Of a DNA stretch of 64,000 nucleotides, positions 36,136 to 48,603 are shown piece after piece. Location: assembly GCF_043290135.1 (NCBI RefSeq), contig NW_027464602.1:3534001-3598000 (forward strand), given 5' to 3'. Made by a program: the position numbers and the translations under genes. Each line of letters begins with the position of its first letter. Position 1 is the stretch's first letter. The notes below the pieces were generated by a model that worked only from the letters and a program-made list of their open reading frames with translations, was not told the DNA's origin and ran no database searches. This stretch comes from Rhipicephalus microplus. Taxonomy: Eukaryota; Arthropoda; Arachnida; Ixodida; Ixodidae.

Positions 36136-38123
36136 AGTCTTGCTCCACTCTCACCACTATCAGAACATATCTTCAAAGCTATCAGCGCAAAGAAAAAAAA
36201 GCGCCGCACCACCACCGGGTGGGCTCGAACCTACAACCTTTCGGTTAACAGCCGATCGCGCTAGCCAATTGCGCCACAGAGACAGTCGTGCTTCCCTCTC
36301 ACCACCGTCAGACCATTTCTTCAGAGCTATCGCCCCAAAGAAAAAAAAGCGCCGCACCACCACCGGGTGGGCTCGAACCTCCAACCTTTCGGTTAAAAGT
36401 TGATCGCGCTAGCCAATTGCGCCACGGAGACAGTCCTGCCCCACTCTCACCACCGTCAGAACATTTCTTCAGAGCTATGAGCCCAAAGAAGAAAAAGCGC
36501 CGCACCACCACCGGGTGGGCTCGAAACTCCAACCTTTCGGTTATCAGCCGATCGCGCTAGCCAATTGCGCCATGGAGACAGTCCTGCTCCACTCTCACCA
36601 CCATCAGAACATATCTTCAAAGCTATTAGCGCAAAAAAAAGCGCCGCGCCACCTTCGGGTGGGCTCGAACCTCCAACCTTTCGGTTAACAGCCGATCGCG
36701 CTAACCCATTGCGCCACGGGGACAGTCTTGCTCTACTCTCACCACTATCAGAACATATCTTCAAAGCTATCAGCGCAAAGAAAAAAAAGCGCCGCACCAC
36801 CACCGGGTGGGCTCGAACCTCCAACCTTTCGGTTAACAGCCGATCGCGTTAGCCAATTGCGCCACAGAGACAGTCTTGCTCCACTCTCAACACCATCAGA
36901 ACATATCTTCAAAGCTACAAGCGCAAAGAAAAAAAAGCGCTGCACCACCACCGGGTGGGCTCGAACCTCCAACCTTTCGGTTAACAGCCGATCGCGCTAG
37001 CCAATTGCGCCACGGGGACAGTCTTGCTCCACCCTCACCACAATCAGAACATATCTTCAAAGCTATCAGCCCAAAGAATGGAAAGCGCCGCGCCACCACC
37101 GGGTGGGCTCGAACCTCCAACCTTTTGGTTAACAGCCGATCGCGCTAGCCCATTGCGCCACGGAGACAGCCTTGCTCCACTTTCAACACCATCAGAACAT
37201 ATCTTCAAAGCTATTAGCGCAAAGAAAAAAAGCGCCGCGCCACCACCGGGTGGGCTCGAACCTCCAACCTTTCGGTTAACAGCCGATCGCGCTAGCCAAT
37301 TGCGCCACGGAGACAGTCCTGCTCCATTTTCACCACCATCAGAACATATCTTCAAAGCTAATAGTGCAAAGAAAAAAGCGCCACACCATCACCGGGTGGG
37401 CTCTAACCTCCAACCTTTCGGTTAACAGCCGATCGCGCAAGCCAATTGCGCCACGGACACAGTCCTGCTCCACTCTCACCACCGTCAAAACATTTATTCA
37501 GAGCTATCACCCCAAAGAAAAAAAAGCGCCGCACCACCACCGGGAGGGCTCGAAACTCCAACCTTTCGGTTAACAGCCGATCGCGCTAGTCCATTGCGCC
37601 ACGGACACAGTCTTGCTCCACTCTCACCACCATCAGAACATATCTTCAAAGCTATCAGCGCAAAGAAAAAAAAGTGCCGCACCACCACCGGGTGGGCTCG
37701 AACCTCCAACCTTTCGGTTAACAGCCGATTGCGCTAGCCCATTGCGCCACGGAGACAGTCTTGCTCCCTTCTCACCACCATCAGAACATATATTCAAAGC
37801 TATCAGCCCAAAGAAAAAAAAGCGCCGCACCACCACCGGGTAGGCTCGAACCTCCAACCTTTCGGTTAACAGCCGATCGCACTAGCCAATTGCGCCACGG
37901 AGACAGTCGTGCTCCACTCTTATCACCATCAGAACATATCTTCAAAGCTAACAGCGCAAAGAAAAAAGCAACACACCACTCCCGGGAGGGCTCGAACCTC
38001 CAACTTTTGGGTTAACAGCCGATCGCGCTAGCCAATCGCGCCACGAAGACAGTCCTGCTCCACTTTCACCACCATCAGAACATATCTTCAAAGCTATTAG
38101 TGCAAAGTAAAAAGCAACACACC

Positions 38124-38196
38124 ACTCCCGGGAGGGCTCGAAACTCCAACCCTTCGGTTTACAGCCGATCGCGCTAGCCCATTGCGCCACGAGGAC
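38124..38196 (-). tRNA. tRNA-like unit with GTA anticodon
   Basis: Loop CTGTAAA gives GTA (Tyr-type) in a class II unit. The B box is GTTTCGAGCCC, one base off consensus. Confidence 0.42.
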
Positions 38197-41100
38197 AGTC
38201 TTGCTCCACTCTCACCACCATCAGAACATATCTTCAAAGCTATCAGCACAAAGAAAAAAAAGCGCCGCACCACCACCGGGTGGGCTCGAACCTCCAACCT
38301 TTCGGTTAACAGGCGATTGCGCAAGCCAATTGCGCCACGGAGACAGTCCTGCTCCACTCTCACCACCATCAGAACATATCTTCAAAGCTATCAGCCCAAA
38401 GAAAAAAAATACCGCACCACCACCGGGTGGGCTCGAACTTCCAACCTTTCGGTTAACAGCCAATCGCGCTAGCCAATTGCGCCACGGAGACAGTCCTGCT
38501 TCACTCTCACCACCATCAGAACATATCTTCAAAGCTATCAGCACAAAGAAAAAAAGCGCCACACCATCATCGGGTGGGCTCGAACCTCCAACCTTTCGGT
38601 TAACAACCGATCGCGCAAGCCAATTGCGCCACGGAGACAGTCCTGCTCCACACTCACCACCGTCAAAACATTTTTTCAGAGCTATCACCCCAAAGAAAAA
38701 AAAGCGCCGCAACACCACCGGGTGGGCTCAAACATCCAACCTTTCGGTTAACAGCCGATCGCGCAAGCCAATTGCGCCACGGAGACAGTCCTGCTTCACT
38801 CTCACCACCATCAGAACATATATTCAAAGCTATCAGCCCAAAGAATAGAAAGCGCCGCGCCACCACCGGGTGGGCTCGAACCTCCAACCTTTCGGTTAAC
38901 AGCCGATCGCGCTAGCCCATTGCGCCACGGAGACAGCCTTGCTCCACTTTCAACACCATCAGAACATATCTTCAAAGCTATTAGCGCAAAGAAAAAAAGC
39001 GCCGCGCCACCACCGGGTGGGCTCGAACCTCCAACCTTTCGGTTAACAGCCGATCGCGCTAGCCAATTGCGCCACGGAGACAGTCCTGCTCCATTTTCAC
39101 CACCATCAGAACATATCTTCAAAGCTAATAGTGCAAAGAAAAAAGCGCCACACCATCACCGGGTGGGCTCTAACCTCCAACCTTTCGGTTAACAGCCGAT
39201 CGCGCAAGCCAATTGCGCCACGGACACAGTCCTGCTCCACTCTCACCACCGTCAAAACATTTATTCAGAGCTATCACCCCAAAGAAAAAAAAGCGCCGCA
39301 CCACCACCGGGAGGGCTCGAAACTCCAACCTTTCGGTTAACAGCCGATCGCGCTAGTCCATTGCGCCACGGACACAGTCTTGCTCCACTCTCACCACCAT
39401 CAGAACATATCTTCAAAGCTATCAGCGCAAAGAAAAAAAAGTGCCGCACCACCACCGGGTGGGCTCGAACCTCCAACCTTTCGGTTAACAGCCGATTGCG
39501 CTAGCCCATTGCGCCACGGAGACAGTCTTGCTCCCTTCTCACCATCATCAGAACATATATTCAAAGCTATCAGCCCAAAGAAAAAAAAGCGCCGCACCAC
39601 CACCGGGTGGGCTCGAACCTCCAACCTTTCGGTTAACAGCCGATCGCACTAGCCAATTGCGCCACGGAGACAGTCGTGCTCCACTCTTATCACCATCAGA
39701 ACATATCTTCAAAGCTAACAGCGCAAAGAAAAAAGCAACACACCACTCCCGGGAGGGCTCGAACCTCCAACTTTTGGGTTAACAGCCGATCGCGCTGGCC
39801 AATTGCGCCACGGAGACAGTCCTGCTGCACTCTCACCACCATTAGAACATATCTTTCAAGCTATCAGCCCAAGGAATAAAAAGCGCCGACACCACCGGGT
39901 GGGCTCGAACCTCCAAACTTTTGGTTAACGGCCGATCGCGCTAGCCAATTGCGCCACGGAGACAATCGTGCTGCACGCTCACCACCATCAGAACATATCT
40001 TCAAAGCTATCAGTGCAAAGAAAAAAGCAACACAGCACTCCCGGGAGGGCTCGAAACTCCAACCTTTCGGTTAACAGCCCATCGCGCTAGCCCACTGCGC
40101 CACGGAGACAGTCTTGCTCCACCCTCAACACCATCAGAACATATCTTCAAAGCTACAAGCGCAAAGAAAAAAAAGCGCCGCACCACCACCGGGTGGGCTC
40201 GAACCTCGAACCTTTCGGTTAACAGCCAATCGCGTTAGCCAATTGCGCCACAGAGACAGTCCTGCTCCACTCTCACCACCATCAGAACATATCTTCAAAG
40301 CTATCAGCACAAAGAGAAAAAAGCGCCGCACCACCACCAGGTGGGCTTGAAACTCCAACCTTTCGGTTAACAGCCGATCGCGCTAGCCAATTGCGCCATG
40401 CAGACAGTCCTGCTCCACTCTCACCACCATCAGAACATATCTTCAATGCTATTACCACAAAGAAAAAAGCAACACACCACTCCTGGGAGGGATCGAAACT
40501 CCAACCTTTCAGTTAACAGCTGATCGCTCTAGCCCATTGCGCCACGGAGACAGCCTTGCTCCAATCTCAACACCATCAGAACATATCTTCAAAGCTATTA
40601 GCGCAAAGAAAAAAAAGCGCCGCACCACCACCGGGTGGGCTCGAACCTCGAACCTTTCGGTTAACAGCCAATCGCGTTAGCCAATTGCGCCACAGAGACA
40701 GTCCTGCTCCACTCTCACCACCATCAGAACATATCTTCAAAGCTATCAGCACAAAGAAAAAAAAACGCCGCACCACCACCGGGTGGGCTCGAACCTCCAA
40801 CCTTTCGGTTAACAGCCGATCGCGCAAGCCAATTGCGCCACGGAGACAGTCCTGCTCCACTCTCACCACCATCAGAACATATCTTCAAAGCTATCCGCCC
40901 AAAGAAAAAAAGCACCGCACCACCACCGGGTGGGCTCGAACCTCCAACCTTTCGGTCAACAGGTAATCGCGCTAGCCAATTGCGCCACGGAGAAAGTCCT
41001 GCTCCACTCTCACCACCATCAGAACATATCTTCAAAGCTATCAGCACAAAGAAAAAAAAGCGGCACACTATCACCGCCTGGGCTCGAACCTCCAACCTTT

Positions 41101-41952
41101 CGGTTAACAGCCGATCGCGCTAGCCAACTGCGCCACGGAGACAGTCGTGCTCCACTCTCACCACCATCAGAACATATCTTCAAAGCTATCAGCCCAAAGA
41201 AAAAAAGCGCCGCACCACCTCCGGGTGGGCTCGAACCTCCAACCTTTCGGTTAACAGCAGATCGCGCTAGCCTATTGCCCCACGGAGACAGTCGTGCTCC
41301 ACTCTCACCACCGTCAGAACATTTCTTCAGAGCTATCACCCCAAAGAAAAAAAAGAGCCGCAGCACCACCGCGTCGGCTCGAACCTCCAACCTTTCGGTT
41401 AACAGCCGATCGCGCTAGCCAATTGCGCCACGAAGACAGTCCTGCTGCACTCTCACCACCATCAGAACATATCTTCAAACTATCAGCGCAAAAAACAGCG
41501 CCGCACCACCACCGGGTGGGCTCGAAACTCCAACTTTTTGGTTAACAGCCAATCACGCTTGCCCATTGCGCCACGGGGACAGTCTTGCTCCACTCTCACC
41601 ACCATCAGAACATATCTTCAAAGCTATCAGCCCAAAGAAAAAAAAAGCGCCGCACCACCACCGGGTGGGCTCGAACCTTCAACCTTTCGGATAACAGCTG
41701 ATCGCACTCGCCAATTGCGCCACGGAGGCAGTCGTGCTCCACTGTTACCACCATCAGAACATATCTTCAAAGCTATCAGCACAAAGAAAAAAAAAGCGCC
41801 GCTCCACCACCGGGTGGGCTCGAACCTCCAACCTTTCGGTTAACAGCCGATCGCGCTAGCCCATTGCGCCACGGAGATAGCCTTGCTCCACTCTCAACAC
41901 CATCAGAACATATCTTCAAAGCTATTAGCGCAAAGAAAAAAAGCGCCGCACC

Positions 41953-42025
41953 TCCACCGGGTGGGCTCGAACCTCCAACCTTTCGGTTAAAAGCCGATCG
42001 CGCTAGCCAATTGCGCCACGAAGAC
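41953..42025 (-). tRNA. tRNA-like unit with TTT anticodon, paired stem
   Basis: Loop CTTTTAA (TTT, Lys-type) on the normal ATCGG/CCGAA stem, with standard A and B boxes. Unlike the unit at 137-209, this could fold. Confidence 0.45.
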
Positions 42026-42098
42026 AGTCCTGCTCCACTTTCACCACCATCAGAACATATCTTCAAAGCTATTAGTGCAAAGTAAAAAGCAACACACC

Positions 42099-42171
42099 AC
42101 TCCCGGGAGGGCTCGAAACTCCAACCCTTCGGTTTACAGCCGATCGCGCTAGCCCATTGCGCCACGAGGAC
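42099..42171 (-). tRNA. tRNA-like unit with GTA anticodon (copy 2)
   Basis: Copy of the unit at 38124, offset 3975; same CTGTAAA loop. Confidence 0.42.
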
Positions 42172-43039
42172 AGTCTTGCTCCACTCTCACCACCATCAGA
42201 ACATATCTTCAAAGCTATCAGCACAAAGAAAAAAAAAGCGCCGCACCACCACCGGGTGCGCTCGAACCTCCAACCTTTCGGTTAACAGCCGATTGCGCAA
42301 GCCAATTGCGCCACGGAGACAGTCCTGCTCCACTTTCACCACCATCAGAACATATCTTCAAAGCTATCAGCCCAAAGAAAAAAAATACCGCACCACCACC
42401 GGGTGGGCTCGAACTTCCAACCTCTCGGTTAACAGCCAATCGCGCTAGCCAATTGCGCCACGGAGACAGTCCTGCTTCACTCTCACCACCATCAGAACAT
42501 ATCTTCAAAGCTATCAGCACAAAGAAAAAAAGCGCCACACCATCATCGGGTGGGCTCGAACCTCCAACCTTTCGGTTAACAACCGATCGCGCAAGCCAAT
42601 TGCGCCACGGAGACAGTCCTACTCCACACTCACCACCGTCAAAACATTTTTTCAGAGCTATCACCCCAAAGAAAAAAAAGCGCCGCAACACCACCGGGTG
42701 GGCTCAAACCTCCAACCTTTCGGTTAACAGCCGATCGCGCAAGCCAATTGCGCCACGGAGACAGTCCTGCTTCACTCTCACCACCATCAGAACATATATT
42801 CAAAGCTATCAGCCCAAAGAATAGAAAGCGCCGCGCCACCACCGGGTGGGCTCGAACCTCCAACCTTTCGGTTAACAGCCGATCGCGCTAGCCCATTGCG
42901 CCACGGAGACAGCCTTGCTCCACTTTCAACACCATCAGAACATATCTTCAAAGCTATTAGCGCAAAGAAAAAAAGCGCCGCGCCACCACCGGGTGGGCTC
43001 GAACCTCCAACCTTTCGGTTAACAGCCGATCGCGCTAGC

Positions 43040-44790
43040 CAATTGCGCCACGGAGACAGTCCTGCTCCATTTTCACCACCATCAGAACATATCTTCAAAG
43101 CTAATAGTGCAAAGAAAAAAGCGCCACACCATCACCGGGTGGGCTCTAACCTCCAACCTTTCGGTTAACAGCCGATCGCGCAAGCCAATTGCGCCACGGA
43201 GACAGTCCTGCTCCACTCTCACCACCGTCAAAACATTTATTCAGAGCTATCACCTCAAAGAAAAAAAAGCGCCGCACCACCACCGGAAGGGCTCGAAACT
43301 CCAACCTTTCGGTTAACAGCCGATCGCGCTAGTCCATTGCGCCACGGACACAGTCTTGCTCCACTCTCACCACCATCAGAACATATCTTCAAAGCTATCA
43401 GCGCAAAGAAAAAAAAGCGCCACACCAGCACCGGGTGGGCTCGAACCTCCAACCTTTCGGTTAACAGCCGATTGCGCTAGCCCATTGCGCCACGGAGACA
43501 GTCTTGCTCCCTTCTCACCACCATCGGAACATATCTTCAAAGCTATCAGCGCAAAGAAAAAAGCAACACACCACTCCCGGGAGGGCTCGAACCTCCAACT
43601 TTTGGGTTAACAGCCGATCGCGCTGGCCAATTGCGCCACGGAGACAGTCCTGCTGCACTCTCACCACCATTAGAACATATCTTTCAAGCTATCAGCCCAA
43701 GGAATAAAAAGCGCCGACACCACCGGGTGGGCTCGAACCTCCAACCTTTTGGTTAACGGCCGATCGCGCTAGCCAATTGCGCCACGGAGACAATCGTGCT
43801 GCACGCTCACCACCATCAGAACATATCTTCAAAGCTATCAGCGCAAAGAAAAAAGCAACACACCACTCCCGGGAGGGCTCGAACCTCCAACTTTTGGGTT
43901 AACAGCCGATCGCGCTGGCCAATTGCGCCACGGAGACAGTCCTGCTGCACTCTCACCACCATTAGAACATATCTTTCAAGCTATCAGCCCAAGGAATAAA
44001 AAGCGCCGACACCACCGGGTGGGCTCGAACCTCTAACCTTTCGGTTAACAGCCGATCGCGCTAGCCAATTGCGCCACGGAGACAGTCCTGCTCCATTTTC
44101 ACCACCATCAGAACATATCTTCAAAGCTAATAGTGCAAAGAAAAAAGCGCCACACCATCACCGGGTGGGCTCTAACCTCCAACCTTTCGGTTAACAGCCG
44201 ATCGCGCAAGCCAATTGCGCCACGGAGACAGTCCTGCTCCACTCTCACCACCGTCAAAACATTTATTCAGAGCTATCCCCCCAAAGAAAAAAAAGCGCCG
44301 CACCACCACCGGGAGGGCTCGAAACTCCAACCTTTCGGTTAACAGCCGATCGCGCTAGTCCATTGCGCCACGGACACAGTCTTGCTCCACTCTCACCACC
44401 ATCAGAACATATCTTCAAAGCTATCAGCGCAAAGAAAAAAAAGCGCCGCACCACCACCGGGTGGGCTCGAACCTCCAACCTTTCGGTTAACAGCCGATTG
44501 CGCTAGCCCATTGCGCCACGGAGACAGTCTTGCTCCCATCTCACCACCATCGGAACATATCTTCAAAGCTATCAGCGCAAAGAAAAAAGCAACACACCAC
44601 TCCCGGGAGGGCTCGAACCTCCAACTTTTGGGTTAACAGCCGATCGCGCTGGCCAATTGCGCCACGGAGACAGTCCTGCGGCACTCTCACCACCATTAGA
44701 ACATATCTTTCAAGCTATCAGCCCAAGGAATAAAAAGCGCCGACACCACCGGGTGGGCTCGAACCTCCAACCTTTTGGTTAACGGCCGAT
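43040..44790. repeat. Block duplication, offset 1026 bp
   Basis: About 43040-43760 recurs at 44066-44786 (offset 1026, seven units). Inside it, two units at 43504-43795 are repeated at 43796-44087 (offset 292). Confidence 0.72.
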
Positions 44791-45038
44791 CGCGCTAGCC
44801 AATTGCGCCACCAAGACAATCGTGCTGCACGCTCACCACCATCAGAACATATCTTCAAAGCTATCAGTGCAAAGAAAAAAGCAACTCAGCACTCCCGGGA
44901 GGGCTCGAAACTCCAACCTTTCGGTTAACAGCCCATCGCGCTAGCCCACTGCGCCACGGAGACAGTCTTGCTCCACTCTCACCACCATCAGAACATATCT
45001 TCAAAGCTATCAGCGCAAAGAAAAAAAAGCGCCGCACC

Positions 45039-45111
45039 ACCACCGGGTGGGCTCGAACCTCCAGCCTTTCGGTTAATGGCCGATCGCGCAAGCCATTTGC
45101 GCCACGGAAAC
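45039..45111 (-). tRNA. tRNA-like unit with ATT anticodon and C33 (copy 3)
   Basis: Loop CCATTAA as at 2940, with an extra D-loop change (GCCATTT on +). Confidence 0.4.
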
Positions 45112-46361
45112 AGACATGCTCCACTCTCACCACCATCAGAACATATCTTCAAACCTATCAGCCCCAAAAAAAAAGCACCGCACCACCACCGGGCGGGCTG
45201 GAACCTCCAACCTTTCGGTTAACAGCCAATCGCGTTAGCCAATTGCGCCACGGAGACAGTCCTGCTCCACTCTCACCACAATCAGAACATATCTTCAAAG
45301 CTATCAGCACAAAGAGAAAAAAGCGCCGCACCACCACCGGGTGGGCTCGAAACTCCAACCTTTCGGTTAACAGCCGATCGTGCTAGCCAATTGCGCCATG
45401 GAGACAGTCCTGCTCCAGTCTCACCACCATCAGAACATATCTTCAAAGCTATTAGTGCAAAGAAAAAAGCAGCACACCACTCCAGGAAGGACTCGAAACT
45501 CCAACCTTTCGGTTAACAGCCGATCGCGCTAGCCCATTGCGCCACGGGGACAGTCTTGCTTCACTCTCACCTCCATCAGTACATATCTTCAAAGCTATCA
45601 GCACAAAGAAAAAAAACGCCGCACCACCACCGGGTGGGCTCGAACCTCCAACCTTTCGGTTAACAGCCGATCGCGCTAGCCCATTGCGCCACGGGGACAG
45701 TCTTGCTCCACTCTCACCACCATCAGAACATATCTTCAAAGCTATCAGCACAAAGAGAAAAAAGCGCCGCACCACCACCGGGTGGGCTCGAAACTCCAAC
45801 CTTTCGGTTAACAGCCGATCGCGCTAGCCAATTGCGCCAGGGAGACAGTCCTGCTCCACTCTCACCACCACCAGAACATATCTTCAAAGCTATTACCACA
45901 AAGAAAAAAGCAACACACCACTCCTGGGAGGGCTCGAAACTCCAACCTTTCGGTTAACAGCCGATCGCGCTAGCCCATTGCGCCACGGAGACAGCCTTGC
46001 TCCACTCTCACCACCATTAGAACATATCTTTCAAGCTATCAGCCCAAAGAATAGAAAGCGCCGCGCCACCACCGGGTGGGCTCGAACCTCCAACCTTTCG
46101 GTTAACAGCCGATCGCGCTAGCCAATTGCGCCACGGAGACAGTCCTGCTCCATTTTCACCACCATCAGAACATATCTTCAAAGCTAATAGTGCAAAGAAA
46201 AAAGCGCCACACCATCACCGGGTGGGCTCGAACCTCCAACCTTTCGGTTAACAGCCGATCGCGCAAGCCAATTGCGCCACGGAGACAGTCCTGCTCCACT
46301 CTCACCACCGTCAAAACATTTATTCAGAGCTATCACCCCAAAGAAAAAAAAGCGCCGCACC

Positions 46362-46434
46362 ACCACCGGGAGGGCTCGAAACTCCAACCCTTCGGTTTAC
46401 AGCCGATCGCGCTAGCCCATTGCGCCACGAGGAC
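46362..46434 (-). tRNA. tRNA-like unit with GTA anticodon (copy 3)
   Basis: CTGTAAA loop, here joined to a class I-type trailer and T8 run, so the anticodon variant has been combined with another unit background. Confidence 0.42.
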
Positions 46435-48275
46435 AGTCTTGCTCCACTCTCACCACCATCAGAACATATCTTCAAAGCTATCAGCACAAAGAAAAAAAAA
46501 GCGCCGCACCACCACCGGGTGGGCTCGAACCTCCAACCTTTCGGTTAACAGCCGATTGCGCAAGCCAATTGCGCCACGGAGACAGTCCTGCTCCACTCTC
46601 ACCACCATCAGAACATATCTTCAAAGCTATCAGCCCAAAGAAAAAAAGCACCGCACCACCACCGGGTGGGCTCGAACTTCCAACCTTCCGGTTAACAGCC
46701 AATCGCGCTAGCCAATTGCGCGACGGAGACAGTCCTGCTTCACTCTCACCACCATCAGAACATATCTTCAAAGCTATCAGCACAAAGAAAAAAAAGCGCC
46801 ACACCATCATCGGGTGGGCTCGAACCTCCAACCTTTCGGTTAACAACCGATCGCGCAAGCCAATTGCACCACGGAGACAGTCCTGCTCCACACTCACCAC
46901 CGTCAAAACATTTCTTCAGAGCTATCACCCCAAAGAAAAAAAAGCGCCGCACCACCACCGGGTAGGCTCGAAACTCCAACCTTTCGGTTAACAGCCGATG
47001 GCGCTAGCCAATTGCGCCATGGAGACAGTCCTGCTCCACTCTCACCACCATCAGAACATATCTTCAAAGCCATCAGCCCAAAGAAAAAAAAGCACCGCAC
47101 CACCACCGGGTGGGCTCGAACCTCCAACCTTTCGGTTAACAGCCAATCGCGCTAGCCAATTGCGCCACGGAGACAGTCCTGCTCCACTCTCACTACCATC
47201 AGAACATATCTTCAAAGCTATTAGCGCAAAGAAAAAAGCGCCGCGCCACCACCGGGTGGGCTCGAACCTCCAACCTTTCGGTTAACAGCCAATCGCGCTA
47301 GCCAATTGCGCCACGGAGACAGTCCTGCTTCACTCTCACCACCATCAGAACATATCTTCAAAGCTATCAGCACAAAGAAAAAAAGCGCCACACCATCATC
47401 GGGTGGGCTCGAACCTCCAACCTTTCGGTTAACAGCCGATCGCGCAAGCCAATTGCGCCACGGAGACAGTCCTGCTCCACACTCACCACCATCAAAACAT
47501 TTCTTCAGAGCTATCACCCCAAAGAAAAAAAAAGCGCCGCACCACCACCGGGTGGGCTCGAACCTCCAACCTTTCAGTTAACAGCCGATCGCGCTAGCCG
47601 ATTGCGCCACGGAGACAGTCCTGGTCCACTCTCACCACCATCAGAACATATCTTCAAAGCTATCAGCGCAAAGAAAAAAAAGCGCCGCGCCACCACCGGG
47701 TGGGCTCGAAATTCCAACCTTTCGGTTAACAGCCGATCGCGCTAGCCCATTGTGCCACGGAGACAGTCTTGCTCTACTCTCACCACCATCAGAACATATC
47801 ATCAAAGCTATCAGCCCAAAAAAAAGCGCCGCACCACCACCGGGTGGGCTCGAACCTTCAACCTTTCGGTTAACAGCCGATCGCTCTAGCCAATTGCGCC
47901 ACGTAGGCTGTCGTGCTCCACTCTTACCACCATCAGAACATATCTTCAAAGCTATCAGCACAAAGAAAAAAGCAACACACCACTCCCGGGAGGGCTCGAA
48001 CCTCCAACTTTTCGGTTAACAGCCGATCGCGCTGGCCAATTGCTCCACGGAGACAGTCCTGCTGCACTCTCACCACCATTAGAACATATCTTTCAAGCTA
48101 TCAGCCCAAAGAAAAAAAAGCGCCGCACCACCACCGGGTGGGCTCGAACCTCCAACCTTTTGGTTAACGGCCGATCGCGCTAGCCAATTGCGCCACGGAG
48201 ACAATCGTGCTCCACGCTCACCAACATCAGAAAATATCTTCAAAGCTATCATCGCAAAGAAAAAAGCAACACACC

Positions 48276-48348
48276 CCACCCGGGAGGGCTCGAACCTCCA
48301 ACTTTTTGGTTAAAAGCCGATCGCGCTAGCCAATGGCGCCACGGGGAC
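48276..48348 (-). tRNA. tRNA-like unit with TTT anticodon, class II
   Basis: Loop CTTTTAA with T stem GGAGG/CCTCC. The anticodon stem is ATCGG/CCAAA with one mismatch, and the D stem carries a change (GGCGCC on +). Confidence 0.4.
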
Positions 48349-48422
48349 AGTCCTGCTCCACTCTCACCACCGTCAGAACATTTCTTCAGAGCTATCAGCC
48401 TAAAGAAAAAAAGCGCCGCACC

Positions 48423-48495
48423 ATCACCGGGTGGGCTCGAACCTACAACCTTTCGGTTAACAGCCGATCGCGCTAGCCAGTTGCGCCACAGAGAC
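48423..48495 (-). tRNA. Intact tRNA-like unit directly downstream of LINE A
   Basis: A full 73-nt GTT body whose nt 1 (position 48495) abuts the LINE A poly(A). Its first 15 nt are the 3'-side copy of the target duplication, so the insertion leaves a whole unit here. The acceptor is GTCTCTG and the D loop has CAACTGG. Confidence 0.55.
48481..48495. repeat. Target-site duplication, 3' side of LINE A
   Basis: TTGCGCCACAGAGAC on +, next to the T run of the element. It differs from the other copy (53326-53340) at one base, A versus G. Confidence 0.85.
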
Positions 48496-48603
48496 TTTTT
48501 TTTTTTTTCTTTATTGCCTTTTAATAACCACAAGCAAAGGAAATACATACAAAATATGTACACTTACTAAAACACCAGCTTCAACTTGGCCAGTGCACTT
48601 GGT
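48496..48603 (-). other. 3' UTR and poly(A) of LINE A
   Basis: 95 nt of 3' UTR after the ORF2 stop (48603 down to 48509), then an A13 tail (T run at 48496-48508). The tail joins tRNA nt 1 without extra bases. Confidence 0.85.
48510..48515 (-). promoter_or_regulatory. Polyadenylation signal AATAAA of LINE A
   Basis: AATAAA within GGCAATAAAG, almost touching the poly(A). LINE B has the same GGCAATAAA at the same place, so this end is conserved between the two families. Confidence 0.7.

Larger units (their letters stand above)
37030..43305. repeat. Block duplications, offsets 1767 and 3976 bp
   Basis: About 37040-38015 recurs at 38807-39782 (offset 1767, twelve units). About 38040-39330 recurs at 42015-43305 (offset 3975-3976). 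This zone has more unit classes mixed together than the left part of the array. Confidence 0.75.
17071..48495 (-). repeat. tRNA-Asn-like tandem array, segment 2
   Basis: About 212 units, all in the same orientation as segment 1. Up to ~36 kb the units are grouped in large near-identical blocks. From ~37 kb onward class I and class II units, spacer types (ATATCTTCAAAG versus ATTTCTTCAGAG or ATTTATTCAGAG on +) and terminator variants are more mixed. No protein gene is present; the long open frames are products of the repeat. Confidence 0.93.
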
